Shown here: positions 26,842 to 36,149 of the stretch, piece by piece
Position numbering within the stretch: the stretch's first letter is position 1
Layout: the number at the start of each line of letters is the position of its first letter
Assembly (NCBI RefSeq): GCF_051903925.1
Contig: NZ_CP173678.1
Coordinates: 3,472,001 to 3,536,000, forward strand
Origin: G051903925 sp051903925
GTDB taxonomy: Bacteria > Pseudomonadota > Alphaproteobacteria > Zavarziniales > Zavarziniaceae
Direction: 5' to 3'
Length of the DNA stretch: 64,000 nucleotides
Translations under genes and position numbers: made by a program
Notes under the pieces: model-generated
Seen by the model: the letters and a program-made list of their open reading frames with translations, nothing else
Databases searched by the model: none
What the model was told of the DNA's origin: nothing

Positions 26842-27454
26842 CGTCCTGACGCGGCGCCTGATCATCATCGGCATGTCCGTCCTGCTGCTCCTGGGCGTGG
26901 CGGCGGCGCTGATCATCGTCGACATGCGCGGCAGGTCCGACGGTGCCGGGGGCGCGGTTGCCATCGGCGGTCCGTTCAGCCTGGTCAACCAGGACGGCCA
27001 GCGCGTGACCGAGGCGACGCTGGCGGGCAAGCCCTTCGCGATCTTCTTCGGCTTTGCCCATTGCCCCGAGGTCTGCCCGACGACGCTGTTCGAGCTGACG
27101 GAAGCGGCAAAGGAAGCCGGCCCGGCCGCAGCCGACCTGCCGATCGTCATGGTGACCGTCGATCCCGAGCGCGACACGCCGGAGGCCCTGAAGTCGTACC
27201 TGACCTCGTTCGAGGGGCATGTCACCGGGTTGACCGGGACACCGGCCGAGATCGCCGCGGCGGCGCGGGCCTATCGCGCCTTCTACCAGAAGGTCCCGAC
27301 CGAGGGCGGCGACTACACGATGGACCATTCCGCGTTCACCTACCTGATGGACGCCAACGGCAAGTTCGTCGACTTCATCGGGCTGCAGGAGCCCCGTGAG
27401 ACCCGCGTCGCCAAGCTGCGCAAGCTGGTCGGCGGCGAGGCACCGGCGACGTGA
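26834..27454 (+). CDS. SCO1/SenC family copper-binding thioredoxin-like protein
   Basis: Membrane-anchored periplasmic protein that helps assemble the CuA centre of cytochrome c oxidase. The ATG at 26834 gives 206 residues with one N-terminal transmembrane helix (9-29). The copper ligands are Cys77 and Cys81 (HCPEVCPTT) and the distant His165 (MDHSAFTY). TVDPERDTPE is the usual SCO motif. It overlaps both neighbouring genes, so PCu(A)C, SCO and the following small protein are made together. Confidence 0.94.
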   Translation: MTDVLTRRLIIIGMSVLLLLGVAAALIIVDMRGRSDGAGGAVAIGGPFSLVNQDGQRVTEATLAGKPFAIFFGFAHCPEVCPTTLFELTEAAKEAGPAAADLPIVMVTVDPERDTPEALKSYLTSFEGHVTGLTGTPAEIAAAARAYRAFYQKVPTEGGDYTMDHSAFTYLMDANGKFVDFIGLQEPRETRVAKLRKLVGGEAPAT

Positions 27455-27819
27455 TCGCCACGCGGGCATGCGGCGCCAGGCTCTTTGCCTGGCTCCTCGC
27501 GCTCGCCCTCACGGCCCAGCTCCTGCTGGCGCCGCCCATTGCCATGGCCATGGCCGCCGCCGACAGTGGTGCCGTCGCCATGGCGAACTGCCCCGACCAT
27601 GGCGCCGATGCTGGCAGAGGCCAGGGTGGCCATGCGGGCCATGACACCTGCCTGCTGTGCCAGGGCGGGCTGTGCGCGCTGGCCGCCGTTGCCGCCGACG
27701 TGCCAGTCCTCGTCCTGCCCCTGGGCGGGGCCGACGCCCAGATGCTGGCCCACCCGCCCGGGCGCGCCCATTCCGTCACCCGGGTCTATCGCAGCCGCGC
27801 TCCACCGACCGTGTCCTGA
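27451..27819 (+). CDS. DUF2946-like small membrane or exported protein
   Basis: A 122-residue protein with an N-terminal hydrophobic segment (about 9-34), a His/Asp-rich loop (NCPDHGADAGRGQGGHAGHD) and the motif TCLLCQGGLCAL. The Cys and His arrangement is typical of DUF2946 and suggests metal handling. It overlaps the SCO gene by 4 bp. It is a distant analogue of the gene at 25811, so two such proteins flank the copper chaperones. Confidence 0.7.
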   Translation: MIATRACGARLFAWLLALALTAQLLLAPPIAMAMAAADSGAVAMANCPDHGADAGRGQGGHAGHDTCLLCQGGLCALAAVAADVPVLVLPLGGADAQMLAHPPGRAHSVTRVYRSRAPPTVS

Positions 27820-27885
27820 AACCGTTTCCACCGTTTTTTCAATCTGTTGCGGCTCAATCCTGCCGCCGAACGGAAACCAGGACCC

Positions 27886-29262
27886 ATGGTCGAACTGTCT
27901 GCCTCCGGGGTGGATGCGCGGGATCGCGCGGCACCATCCGGCCTCTATCGCGCGGTCTGGCGCTGGCACTTCTATGCCGGCCTGATCGCCCTGCCCTTCC
28001 TTATCCTGCTGGCCGTCACGGGGGCCGCCTACCTGTTCCGCGACGAGATTGACGGCCTCGTCTATCGCGATCTGAAGACTGTACCGATCCAGGCGACGGC
28101 ACCGCTGGCCGCAGGCGACCTGGTCGGCCGGGCGCTGGCGGCTCATCCGGGGACGGCGCTGAAGGTGGTGCCACCGGCAGTACCGGGTGCCAGCTTCGAG
28201 GTCCTGGTGAAGGCCGCCGACGGCAGCCGCCAGTCCGTCCTGCTGAACCCCTATGACGGCGCGGTGCTGGGCACGATCCCCGACCGGGGCTCGGTCATGT
28301 GGGTGGTGCGGCAGGTGCACAGCCTGGCGTTCTTTGGCCCGGTCGCCAACGGCGTGATCGAGATCGTGGGCGGCTGGTCGATCATGCTGGTGGCGACGGG
28401 CATCTACCTGTGGTGGCCGCGACGCCAGTCCGGCGGCGTGCTCAGCGTGCGCGGCACACCCGCCCGGCGTGTCTTCTGGCGCGACGTGCACGCCGTCACC
28501 GGCGCCGTGGTCGGCGTTTTCATCGCCTTTCTGGCCCTGTCGGGCATGCCCTGGTCGATCTACTGGGGCGACCAGGTGAATGCGGCCCTGAGCGGAACGC
28601 CAATGGGCTATCCCGCGGCCCTCTATGATGATGTGCTCCATTCCGGCCATGGCCTGGCGGACGTGGCGGACCCCGTGGGCTGGACCGTGCAGAATACGCC
28701 GGTTCCGCTCTCGACCGCGGCGCACGGCAGCCCGCTGTCGCTCGACCAGGTGCTGGCCCGGATCGGGGCGCTGGGCCTTGCCCCCGGCTATGCCGTTGCC
28801 CTGCCCCAGGACGCGGATGGGGTGTTCACCGCAACCGTCTATCCGGACGATCTGGCGCGCCAGCGGGTCGTGCACCTGGACCAGTACAGCGGCCAGGCGC
28901 TGGTCGACCTCTCCTATGCCGACTATGGTCCGGTCGCCCAGGCAGTCGAATGGGGCATCAACGTGCACATGGGCCAGGAATTCGGCCTGGCGAACCAGCT
29001 CTTCTTCCTGGCCGTATGCGTTGGGATCGTCGTGCTGGCCGTGTCCGCCGCCGTGATGTGGTGGAAGCGGCGACCGGCCGGGCGACTGGGCGTGCCGCCC
29101 CTGCCCGAACGCCGCGGCGTGATGGTCGGCCTGCTGGTCATCCTGGCCGCGTTCGGCGTGGCCTTTCCCCTGGTCGGGCTCAGCCTCGTGGTGATGCTGG
29201 CGCTCGACCTGCTGTTCACGCGCCTGTGGCGCAGCCCCGCCGCGAAGGAGGCCTGGTCATGA
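27886..29262 (+). CDS. PepSY-associated transmembrane protein
   Basis: A 458-residue membrane protein with about four or five transmembrane helices. The RWHFYAGLIALPFLILLAVTG start, a periplasmic PepSY region, VRQVHSLAFFG and the ATGIYLWWPRR loop are typical of PepSY_TM (PiuB-like) proteins. These are usually found in siderophore or iron-uptake loci and act as membrane reductases or accessory factors. The ATG at 27886 is used; a TTG at 27847 is in frame. It overlaps the first ferritin-like gene by 4 bp, linking it to iron. Confidence 0.9.
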   Translation: MVELSASGVDARDRAAPSGLYRAVWRWHFYAGLIALPFLILLAVTGAAYLFRDEIDGLVYRDLKTVPIQATAPLAAGDLVGRALAAHPGTALKVVPPAVPGASFEVLVKAADGSRQSVLLNPYDGAVLGTIPDRGSVMWVVRQVHSLAFFGPVANGVIEIVGGWSIMLVATGIYLWWPRRQSGGVLSVRGTPARRVFWRDVHAVTGAVVGVFIAFLALSGMPWSIYWGDQVNAALSGTPMGYPAALYDDVLHSGHGLADVADPVGWTVQNTPVPLSTAAHGSPLSLDQVLARIGALGLAPGYAVALPQDADGVFTATVYPDDLARQRVVHLDQYSGQALVDLSYADYGPVAQAVEWGINVHMGQEFGLANQLFFLAVCVGIVVLAVSAAVMWWKRRPAGRLGVPPLPERRGVMVGLLVILAAFGVAFPLVGLSLVVMLALDLLFTRLWRSPAAKEAWS

Positions 29263-30176
29263 ATGCAACAGCGGTCGCAGCGGCAGACCACGCCATGCGG
29301 CATTGGCAGGCGGCGGAGCCGGGGCCCGTGCGGCCCGGATCCGACGCGCACAAGCGCCTGTTCTGCCGCATGCTGCTGGACACCCACAATCCCTACAAGC
29401 CGGCCGTGATCGACTGGCCCCGGCTGGACGCGGACGCGCTGAACCGCCTGACCTCGCTGCCGATCTGGGACATCGCGGTGCAGACCGAAGGCCGCGCCTC
29501 GATCCGCGTGGCGACCTTTGCCGGGACCGTCAGCGACCCGCTGCTGCGCCAGGCCCTGGACATGGACGGGGGCGAGGAGGCGCGTCACAAGGTCGTGCTG
29601 AGCAAGCTGGTCGAGGCCTATGGCATCACGCTGGCGCCGGAACCCGCCTACCCCGCCCCGCGCGATCCGGAATGGGCCTGGCTGGTCACCGGCTACAGCG
29701 AGTGCATCGACAGCTTCTTTGCTTTCGGCCTGTTCGCGCTGGCCAAGGAGTCGGGCTATTTCCCGGAGGAGCTGGTCGATACGTTCGAGCCGGTCATCCA
29801 GGAAGAGGCCCGCCACATCCTTTTCTTTGCCAACTGGGTCGCCTGGCACAAGCGCAACCTGCCCCTGTGGCGCCGGCCGCTGTTCGCGGCCAAGGTCGCG
29901 GCCGTCTGGGCCTTCCTGATCTGGGAGCGGATCGGCATTGCGCGCGGCCTGGACACCAAGGGCGAGGCCCAGGACGCCAATTTCGCGATGACCGGCAGCG
30001 GCGCCGTCGGCGTGGAGCTGAAGCCGGGTGCCCTGATCGACCTCTGTCTGGCCGAGAACGATCGCCGCTTCCGCGGCTATGACAGCCGCCTGCTGCGGCC
30101 CACCACCGTGCCGCGCCTGGCCCGCCTGGCGCGCATCGTCCTGCCCGGCCGCAAGGCCGAGGGAGTCTCCGCATGA
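29259..30176 (+). CDS. Ferritin-like diiron protein, copy 1
   Basis: A 305-residue helical protein. The classic diiron set is present: Glu77, Glu107-x-x-His110 (EEARH), Glu148 (YSECID) and Glu183-x-x-His186 (EEARH). This is the E, ExxH, E, ExxH four-helix pattern of ferritin-like oxidases. A hydrophobic AAVWAFLIWERIGI helix follows, suggesting membrane contact. It overlaps the PepSY gene and its paralogue (both 4 bp). Larger than ferritin or rubrerythrin, so more likely an oxidase or hydroxylase than storage. Confidence 0.8.
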   Translation: MNATAVAAADHAMRHWQAAEPGPVRPGSDAHKRLFCRMLLDTHNPYKPAVIDWPRLDADALNRLTSLPIWDIAVQTEGRASIRVATFAGTVSDPLLRQALDMDGGEEARHKVVLSKLVEAYGITLAPEPAYPAPRDPEWAWLVTGYSECIDSFFAFGLFALAKESGYFPEELVDTFEPVIQEEARHILFFANWVAWHKRNLPLWRRPLFAAKVAAVWAFLIWERIGIARGLDTKGEAQDANFAMTGSGAVGVELKPGALIDLCLAENDRRFRGYDSRLLRPTTVPRLARLARIVLPGRKAEGVSA

Positions 30177-31063
30177 CACTGGCCAGCCCCACCTTCGCCG
30201 GCGCTGCCGCCGCGGCACCGCGGATCGGCACCGCCCAGCACAAGCATCGCTTCTGCCAGGACTTCATCGACAGCCACCAGACCTTTGTCCCGGCCGAGCT
30301 GCCCTGGCCCGACCTGGACGACGCGGCCCTGGCGCGGCTGCGCTCCGTGCCCTTCTGGCAGGAGGTCCTGCACACGGAGCGGCGCGCGGGCATGATCGTC
30401 GCCGCCTTTGCCGAGACGGTCACCGATCCCGAACTGCGCCACGCGATCCAGCTGCAGGGCGTCGAGGAGGCGCGCCACGCCGAACTGCTGCGCGTGATGA
30501 TCGAGCGCTATGGCGTCGAGGTCGAGGAGCAGCCCGTCGAACTGCCCGACATGGATGTCGAGACCGCGTTCATGGACTTCGGCTATGGCGAGTGCCTGGA
30601 CGCGTTCCTGGGCTTTGGCGTGTTCAAGATCGCGCGCGAGTCGGAATTCCTGCCGCCCGCCATGTTCGACATCTTCGAGAACCTGATGCACGAGGAGACG
30701 CGCCACATCGTCTTCTTCATCAACTGGATGGCCTGGCAGGAAGCGCAGGCCGGGCGGGGCTGGCGGCGCGGGCTGACCAGCCTGCAGTTCTATGGCCGCG
30801 CCGGACAGCGCCTGCTGGGCACGGTGCGCCGGGGCCAGGACCAGAACGACGGCAAGGACTTCTCCGCCACCCAGGCCAGCGTGTTCCTCGACGGCTTCAC
30901 GTTCGAGCGCTTCCTGGAGGACTGCCATTCCGAGAATGCCCGGCGCATGAGCCAGTTCGGCGACGGCCTGCTGCGTCCGGCGCTGCTGCCGGGACTGGCG
31001 GGCTATGCCCTGCGGGCACTGCGCCTGTGGAAGGCGAAGCGTCCCCACCTGCCCGACGCCTGA
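30173..31063 (+). CDS. Ferritin-like diiron protein, copy 2
   Basis: A 296-residue paralogue of the preceding gene with all ligands kept: Glu69, Glu99-x-x-His102, Glu140 and Glu175-x-x-His178. The two copies align along their whole lengths but are far from identical, so the duplication is old and they may form a heterodimer or act in sequence. LMHEETRHIVFFINWMAWQEA is the fourth helix. It starts within the stop of copy 1. Confidence 0.8.
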   Translation: MTLASPTFAGAAAAAPRIGTAQHKHRFCQDFIDSHQTFVPAELPWPDLDDAALARLRSVPFWQEVLHTERRAGMIVAAFAETVTDPELRHAIQLQGVEEARHAELLRVMIERYGVEVEEQPVELPDMDVETAFMDFGYGECLDAFLGFGVFKIARESEFLPPAMFDIFENLMHEETRHIVFFINWMAWQEAQAGRGWRRGLTSLQFYGRAGQRLLGTVRRGQDQNDGKDFSATQASVFLDGFTFERFLEDCHSENARRMSQFGDGLLRPALLPGLAGYALRALRLWKAKRPHLPDA

Positions 31064-31076
31064 GCCGCGCCGCGCC

Positions 31077-32075
31077 ATGCGCCTTGCCGCCATCCTGTTC
31101 GCCATCCTGGGCGTTGCCGCGGCAACGCTGCTGCTGGCCCACTACGGCGCGGGCGACGTCCTGGCGGTGGTCGCCTCGCTGGGGCTGGCGGGGCTGGCGA
31201 TCGTCACCGCCGTCCGCCTGGCGCTGGTCGGCGTCATGGGCATCGCGTGGTGGTGCCTGTTTCCCCATGCGGCCCAGGTCCGCCCGGCCACCGGGGTGTG
31301 GGCCCGCCTGGTGCGCGACGCGGTCGCCGACGTCCTGCCCTTCTCGCAGGTCGGCGGCTTCGTCGCCGGGGCCCGCGCCCTGGTCCTGCGCGGGGTGCCG
31401 GGCGGCCTGGCCGCGGCCAGCACCCTGGTCGACGTGACGACCGAGGTGGCGGCCCAGATCCTGTACATCATGATCGGCCTGGTGCTGTTCCAGATGCTGC
31501 GGCCGGACACGGACTGGATCGTGCCGGCCCTGGTCGCCCTGGCGGTCATGGCACTGGCCATCGGCATCTTCATCCAGATCCAGCGGCGTGGGGCTGCCGG
31601 CATCGGGCGCCGCCTGGCCAATGCCGAACGCCGTTGGTTCAAGGCCTTTGGCAATGTCGAGGCGGCGATGACCGCGCTGCGGCAGATCCATCACCGGCCA
31701 GGCCGCATCGCCGCCTCTACCGTGCTGCACCTGGTGGCGTGGCTGGGCACCACGCTCGAGTCCTGGGTGGCGCTTCAGCTGATGGGTGTGGACATTCCCG
31801 TCATGGCCCTGCTGGCGATCGAGGCGATGCTCTATGCGGTGCGCAGTGCGGCCTTCCTTGTGCCCAATGCGCTGGGCGTGCAGGAGGGTGCCTATATTGC
31901 GCTGGGCGGCATGCTGGGGCTGGACCCGCAATCGGCCCTGGCCCTGTCGCTGGTCAAGCGTGCGCGAGACATCCTGATCGGCGTGCCGGCCCTGCTGGCC
32001 TGGCAGGCGGTGGAGGGACGCCGCGCCTGGCGCCGTTCGGCGCCCCAGGCCGGCAGCGATCCCGGTCGCGGCTGA
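31077..32075 (+). CDS. HpnL/MprF-type flippase-like membrane protein
   Basis: A 332-residue polytopic membrane protein of the lysylphosphatidylglycerol synthase transmembrane family. LPFSQVGGFVAGARAL in the first third and NALGVQEGAYIALGGMLGL near the C terminus match HpnL-like proteins associated with hopanoid loci. About seven to eight helices. It starts 14 bp after the second ferritin-like gene, so the diiron pair and this protein are probably one transcript. A lipid substrate is implied but not identified; no other hopanoid genes are in the window. Confidence 0.82.
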   Translation: MRLAAILFAILGVAAATLLLAHYGAGDVLAVVASLGLAGLAIVTAVRLALVGVMGIAWWCLFPHAAQVRPATGVWARLVRDAVADVLPFSQVGGFVAGARALVLRGVPGGLAAASTLVDVTTEVAAQILYIMIGLVLFQMLRPDTDWIVPALVALAVMALAIGIFIQIQRRGAAGIGRRLANAERRWFKAFGNVEAAMTALRQIHHRPGRIAASTVLHLVAWLGTTLESWVALQLMGVDIPVMALLAIEAMLYAVRSAAFLVPNALGVQEGAYIALGGMLGLDPQSALALSLVKRARDILIGVPALLAWQAVEGRRAWRRSAPQAGSDPGRG

Positions 32076-32107
32076 ATCCGGGCCCGCGGCCTCAGGCCCC
32101 CGAGCCC

Positions 32108-34522
32108 TCAGGCCACGACATCGCCCACCGGCAGGTGGCAGATCACGCGGGTGCCGTGATTGGGCTCGGATTCCAGGTCGACCGTGCCGCCGTGCAGCTC
32201 CACGAAGCTGCGCACCAGGGCAAGCCCCAGGCCAGCGCCCTGCCGCCGCTCGCCGGAGGTGACATTGCCCCCCGTCTCGAACCGCTCGAAGACCTGCTTC
32301 TGGTCGGCCGGGTCGATGCCGATGCCGGTGTCGGCGACCCACAGGCGAACGAAGTCGCCCTGGCGGTCGGCACCCAGGACGATGCGCCCGGTGGGGCCCG
32401 TGAACTTCAGCGCGTTCGACACCAGGTTGACCAGGACCTGGCGCAACCGCCGGGAATCGCCTTCGATCGTGCCCACGTCCGGGCTGCAGTCGACCTCCAG
32501 CGTCAGCTGCATCTTGCGGGCACTCTCCAGCATCAGCTGGGCGATCGCCTGCATCATGGCGGCGACGTCCACCGGCCCGCGCTCCAGCTCCATGGCGCCA
32601 GCCTCGATCACGGCAAGGTCCAGGATGTCGTTGATCAGCGACAGCAGGGTGCGGGACGAAGCCAGGATGTCGGCCGTGTAGCTCTTCTGCCGCTCGTTCA
32701 GCGGACCGAAATAGGCGTTCGCCAGGATCTCGGTGAAGCCGATGATCGAGTTGAGCGGCGTCCGCAGCTCGTACGAGACGTTCGAGATGAACTCCGATTT
32801 CAGGCGGTCGGCGGTCATCAGCGCCTCGTTCCGCTCGCGCAGCGCCCGCTCGATCATCACGCTGTCGGTGACGTCGATATAGGTGATGAGCATGTCGCCA
32901 TCGGACAGCGGCACCGCCGCGAAGTCGACCACGGTGCCGTCCGGCCGCTCCATCTGGCCGCTGCCGCCCTGCCGCTCGGTCACGGTCGCGATCATGCTGG
33001 CGCGGCGCTCCGGCCAGTCGGCATCCTCGGCCACCAGCGCGCGGCAGCGCTCGACCACGGCGACGATGTGCGGATGACTGTCCAGGAAGCCGGCGTCAAG
33101 CTTCCAGATCGCGCCATAGGCCGGGTTGAACAGCTTCAGCCGGCCATCGCTGCCGAACACGGCGACGCCCTCGTACAGGTTGTTCAGCGTCTCGCGCTGG
33201 ACGGCACTCAGGGTGCTGACCGAGCGTTCCAGCGCCAGGCGGTCGGTCACGTCCTCGTGCAGGAAGATCAGGCCGCCCAGGGGATGCGGCGCCGTGACGA
33301 TGCGCAGCGTCGTGCCGTCGGACAGGTGCCACAGGTCCTCCTGCGGCTCGATCAGGGTCTGGTACAGGTTCAGGCGCTGCCGCTTCCAGGCGGGGAAGTC
33401 CGCCTGCTCGGGCAGGCGGCGGCGTTCCCGCAATGCCTCGACCACCTCGGCATGGAGGGGGTGGCTGTCCAGGAAATCCTCGCTCAGCCCCATCAGCCGG
33501 GCATAGGCATTGTTGTGGAACATCAGGCGCTTGTCGGGCCCGAAGATCGAGATCGCGGTGGTGAGCGAGTTCAACGCTTCCGAATGCGCCTCGATATGCC
33601 GGGCCAGGTCGGCGCGCGCTTCCTCCAGAGCGGTCATGTCGATGGCGATGCCGACCTGTCCCTCGGCCAGCGGCACTTCCCGCACGTCGAAGGCGCGGCG
33701 CTGGCCCTCGACGATGACGAAACGCTTCTCGCTGGTGGCCGCGCCCTGGCCGCGCGCCTGGGCGGCCAGATCGCGGGCACGCGTCACCATGGCCTGGGAG
33801 CTGAACTCGACCTGCGCGCCGGGCGCCACGCCGCCGCCTTCCGCCATCTCCATGGCATGGGCAAAGGCGCGGTTGACCCACGCGACGGACAGATCCTCGC
33901 CCCGCCGCCAGACGGGCAGCGGCAGCGCGTCAAGGGCCGCGTTCTGCCGCGCCAGTTCGCGCATCAGGGCGCGGTTCGATTCCGCCAGGGCACTGACCTC
34001 GATGGCGGCGGCGGTCCGGTCGCTGAGCCAGAGCGCCACGAACGGCACGCCGCCACTGTCGACACCGGCGCGGCCAGCGGCCGAGAAATGGCGTCCCGCC
34101 TCGCCCTCAAGCTCTAGATCAAACGATTGCCGCGTGCGGCGCAGGGTGCCCAGCGCGTCGTCCAGGCGCTCGGCACCGGCCTGGCCCAGGCCGACGCGAA
34201 AGCCCTCCAGCCCGTCCGTACCCAGGACGTTGCCGCTGGCCAGCACCCGTTCCTGACCGTGACGGTCCCAGACGACCAGGGCAACCGGCCCATCCTCGAC
34301 CAGCCGGCGCAGATGGCCCGCGACCTGGACATTGGCGTTGGCGCGCTGGACCAGGCGCCGGCCCTGGACCAGCGCCAGGACGGCACCCACGGCAAGCAAG
34401 CCGGTGGGGATTCCCGCCGCAAGCAGCAGGTCGATCCCTTCGGCAGCCTGGGCGGGCCCCGCCGACGCCAGCAGGACGCTGGCGGCGGCGGCCATCATGC
34501 GCCTGTGCAGCCCCCTGCCCAT
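32108..34522 (-). CDS. divL: DivL-like PAS-domain sensor kinase with Tyr at the phosphoacceptor position
   Basis: An 804-residue membrane-associated kinase. The N terminus is a signal-like stretch (1-27) plus a transmembrane helix (about 31-52). Several PAS domains follow, then the HisKA H-box FISNVSYELRTPLNSIIGF. The usual His is Tyr584 (codon TAC at 32771-32773, minus strand). The ATPase domain is intact: NLVSNALKFT near 700, then ADTGIGI and GAGLGLALV. In Caulobacter DivL carries the same His-to-Tyr change and controls CckA/CtrA signalling. The ahcY neighbour is also consistent with divL. Confidence 0.85.
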   Translation of the reverse strand: MGRGLHRRMMAAAASVLLASAGPAQAAEGIDLLLAAGIPTGLLAVGAVLALVQGRRLVQRANANVQVAGHLRRLVEDGPVALVVWDRHGQERVLASGNVLGTDGLEGFRVGLGQAGAERLDDALGTLRRTRQSFDLELEGEAGRHFSAAGRAGVDSGGVPFVALWLSDRTAAAIEVSALAESNRALMRELARQNAALDALPLPVWRRGEDLSVAWVNRAFAHAMEMAEGGGVAPGAQVEFSSQAMVTRARDLAAQARGQGAATSEKRFVIVEGQRRAFDVREVPLAEGQVGIAIDMTALEEARADLARHIEAHSEALNSLTTAISIFGPDKRLMFHNNAYARLMGLSEDFLDSHPLHAEVVEALRERRRLPEQADFPAWKRQRLNLYQTLIEPQEDLWHLSDGTTLRIVTAPHPLGGLIFLHEDVTDRLALERSVSTLSAVQRETLNNLYEGVAVFGSDGRLKLFNPAYGAIWKLDAGFLDSHPHIVAVVERCRALVAEDADWPERRASMIATVTERQGGSGQMERPDGTVVDFAAVPLSDGDMLITYIDVTDSVMIERALRERNEALMTADRLKSEFISNVSYELRTPLNSIIGFTEILANAYFGPLNERQKSYTADILASSRTLLSLINDILDLAVIEAGAMELERGPVDVAAMMQAIAQLMLESARKMQLTLEVDCSPDVGTIEGDSRRLRQVLVNLVSNALKFTGPTGRIVLGADRQGDFVRLWVADTGIGIDPADQKQVFERFETGGNVTSGERRQGAGLGLALVRSFVELHGGTVDLESEPNHGTRVICHLPVGDVVA

Positions 34523-34633
34523 GGCACCCCAATCAATTTGCGGGCGGAATCCTAGGTGCCAGACTCCGCCTGCACAAGCGCCGCCGCCCCCGGAAAATCC
34601 CCAGGATCCCCGGACGCGGCGGCCTGCCGTACT

Positions 34634-36037
<1,404 letters not shown>

Positions 36038-36094
36038 GACAGGCTCCGTGGTTCGGCGCCGCGGATACTGACCGCAGCAACCCGACCTGGCAAG

Positions 36095-36112
36095 CATAAA
36101 GATATCTTTATG
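36095..36112. promoter_or_regulatory. Perfect 18-bp palindrome upstream of ahcY, likely operator
   Basis: CATAAAGATATCTTTATG is an exact palindrome, AT-rich in a GC-rich setting, centred 66 bp before the ahcY start codon. Its size and symmetry fit a dimeric winged-helix repressor such as the ArsR-family regulators known to control ahcY and methionine-cycle genes. The regulator is not in the window. Confidence 0.6.
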
Positions 36113-36149
36113 TCTTGATTGCCGCTGCCTTGTCCGTCTTCGAGCCTGT

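Noticed and set aside
32771..32773. His-to-Tyr change in the kinase as a sequencing error
   Set aside because: The surrounding SYELRTPL form is the known DivL type and the neighbouring ahcY gene fits the usual divL context, so the Tyr is likely genuine.
31247..34117. A 956-codon open frame on the plus strand across the flippase and kinase genes
   Set aside because: It runs antisense to the DivL-like kinase and out of frame with the flippase gene; its translation is low-complexity Arg/Gly/His-rich text typical of shadow frames in GC-rich DNA.
36038..36149. SAH or SAM riboswitch in the ahcY leader
   Set aside because: The leader lacks the conserved stems and junction sequences of those riboswitches that I can recall, while a perfect DNA palindrome offers a simpler explanation.
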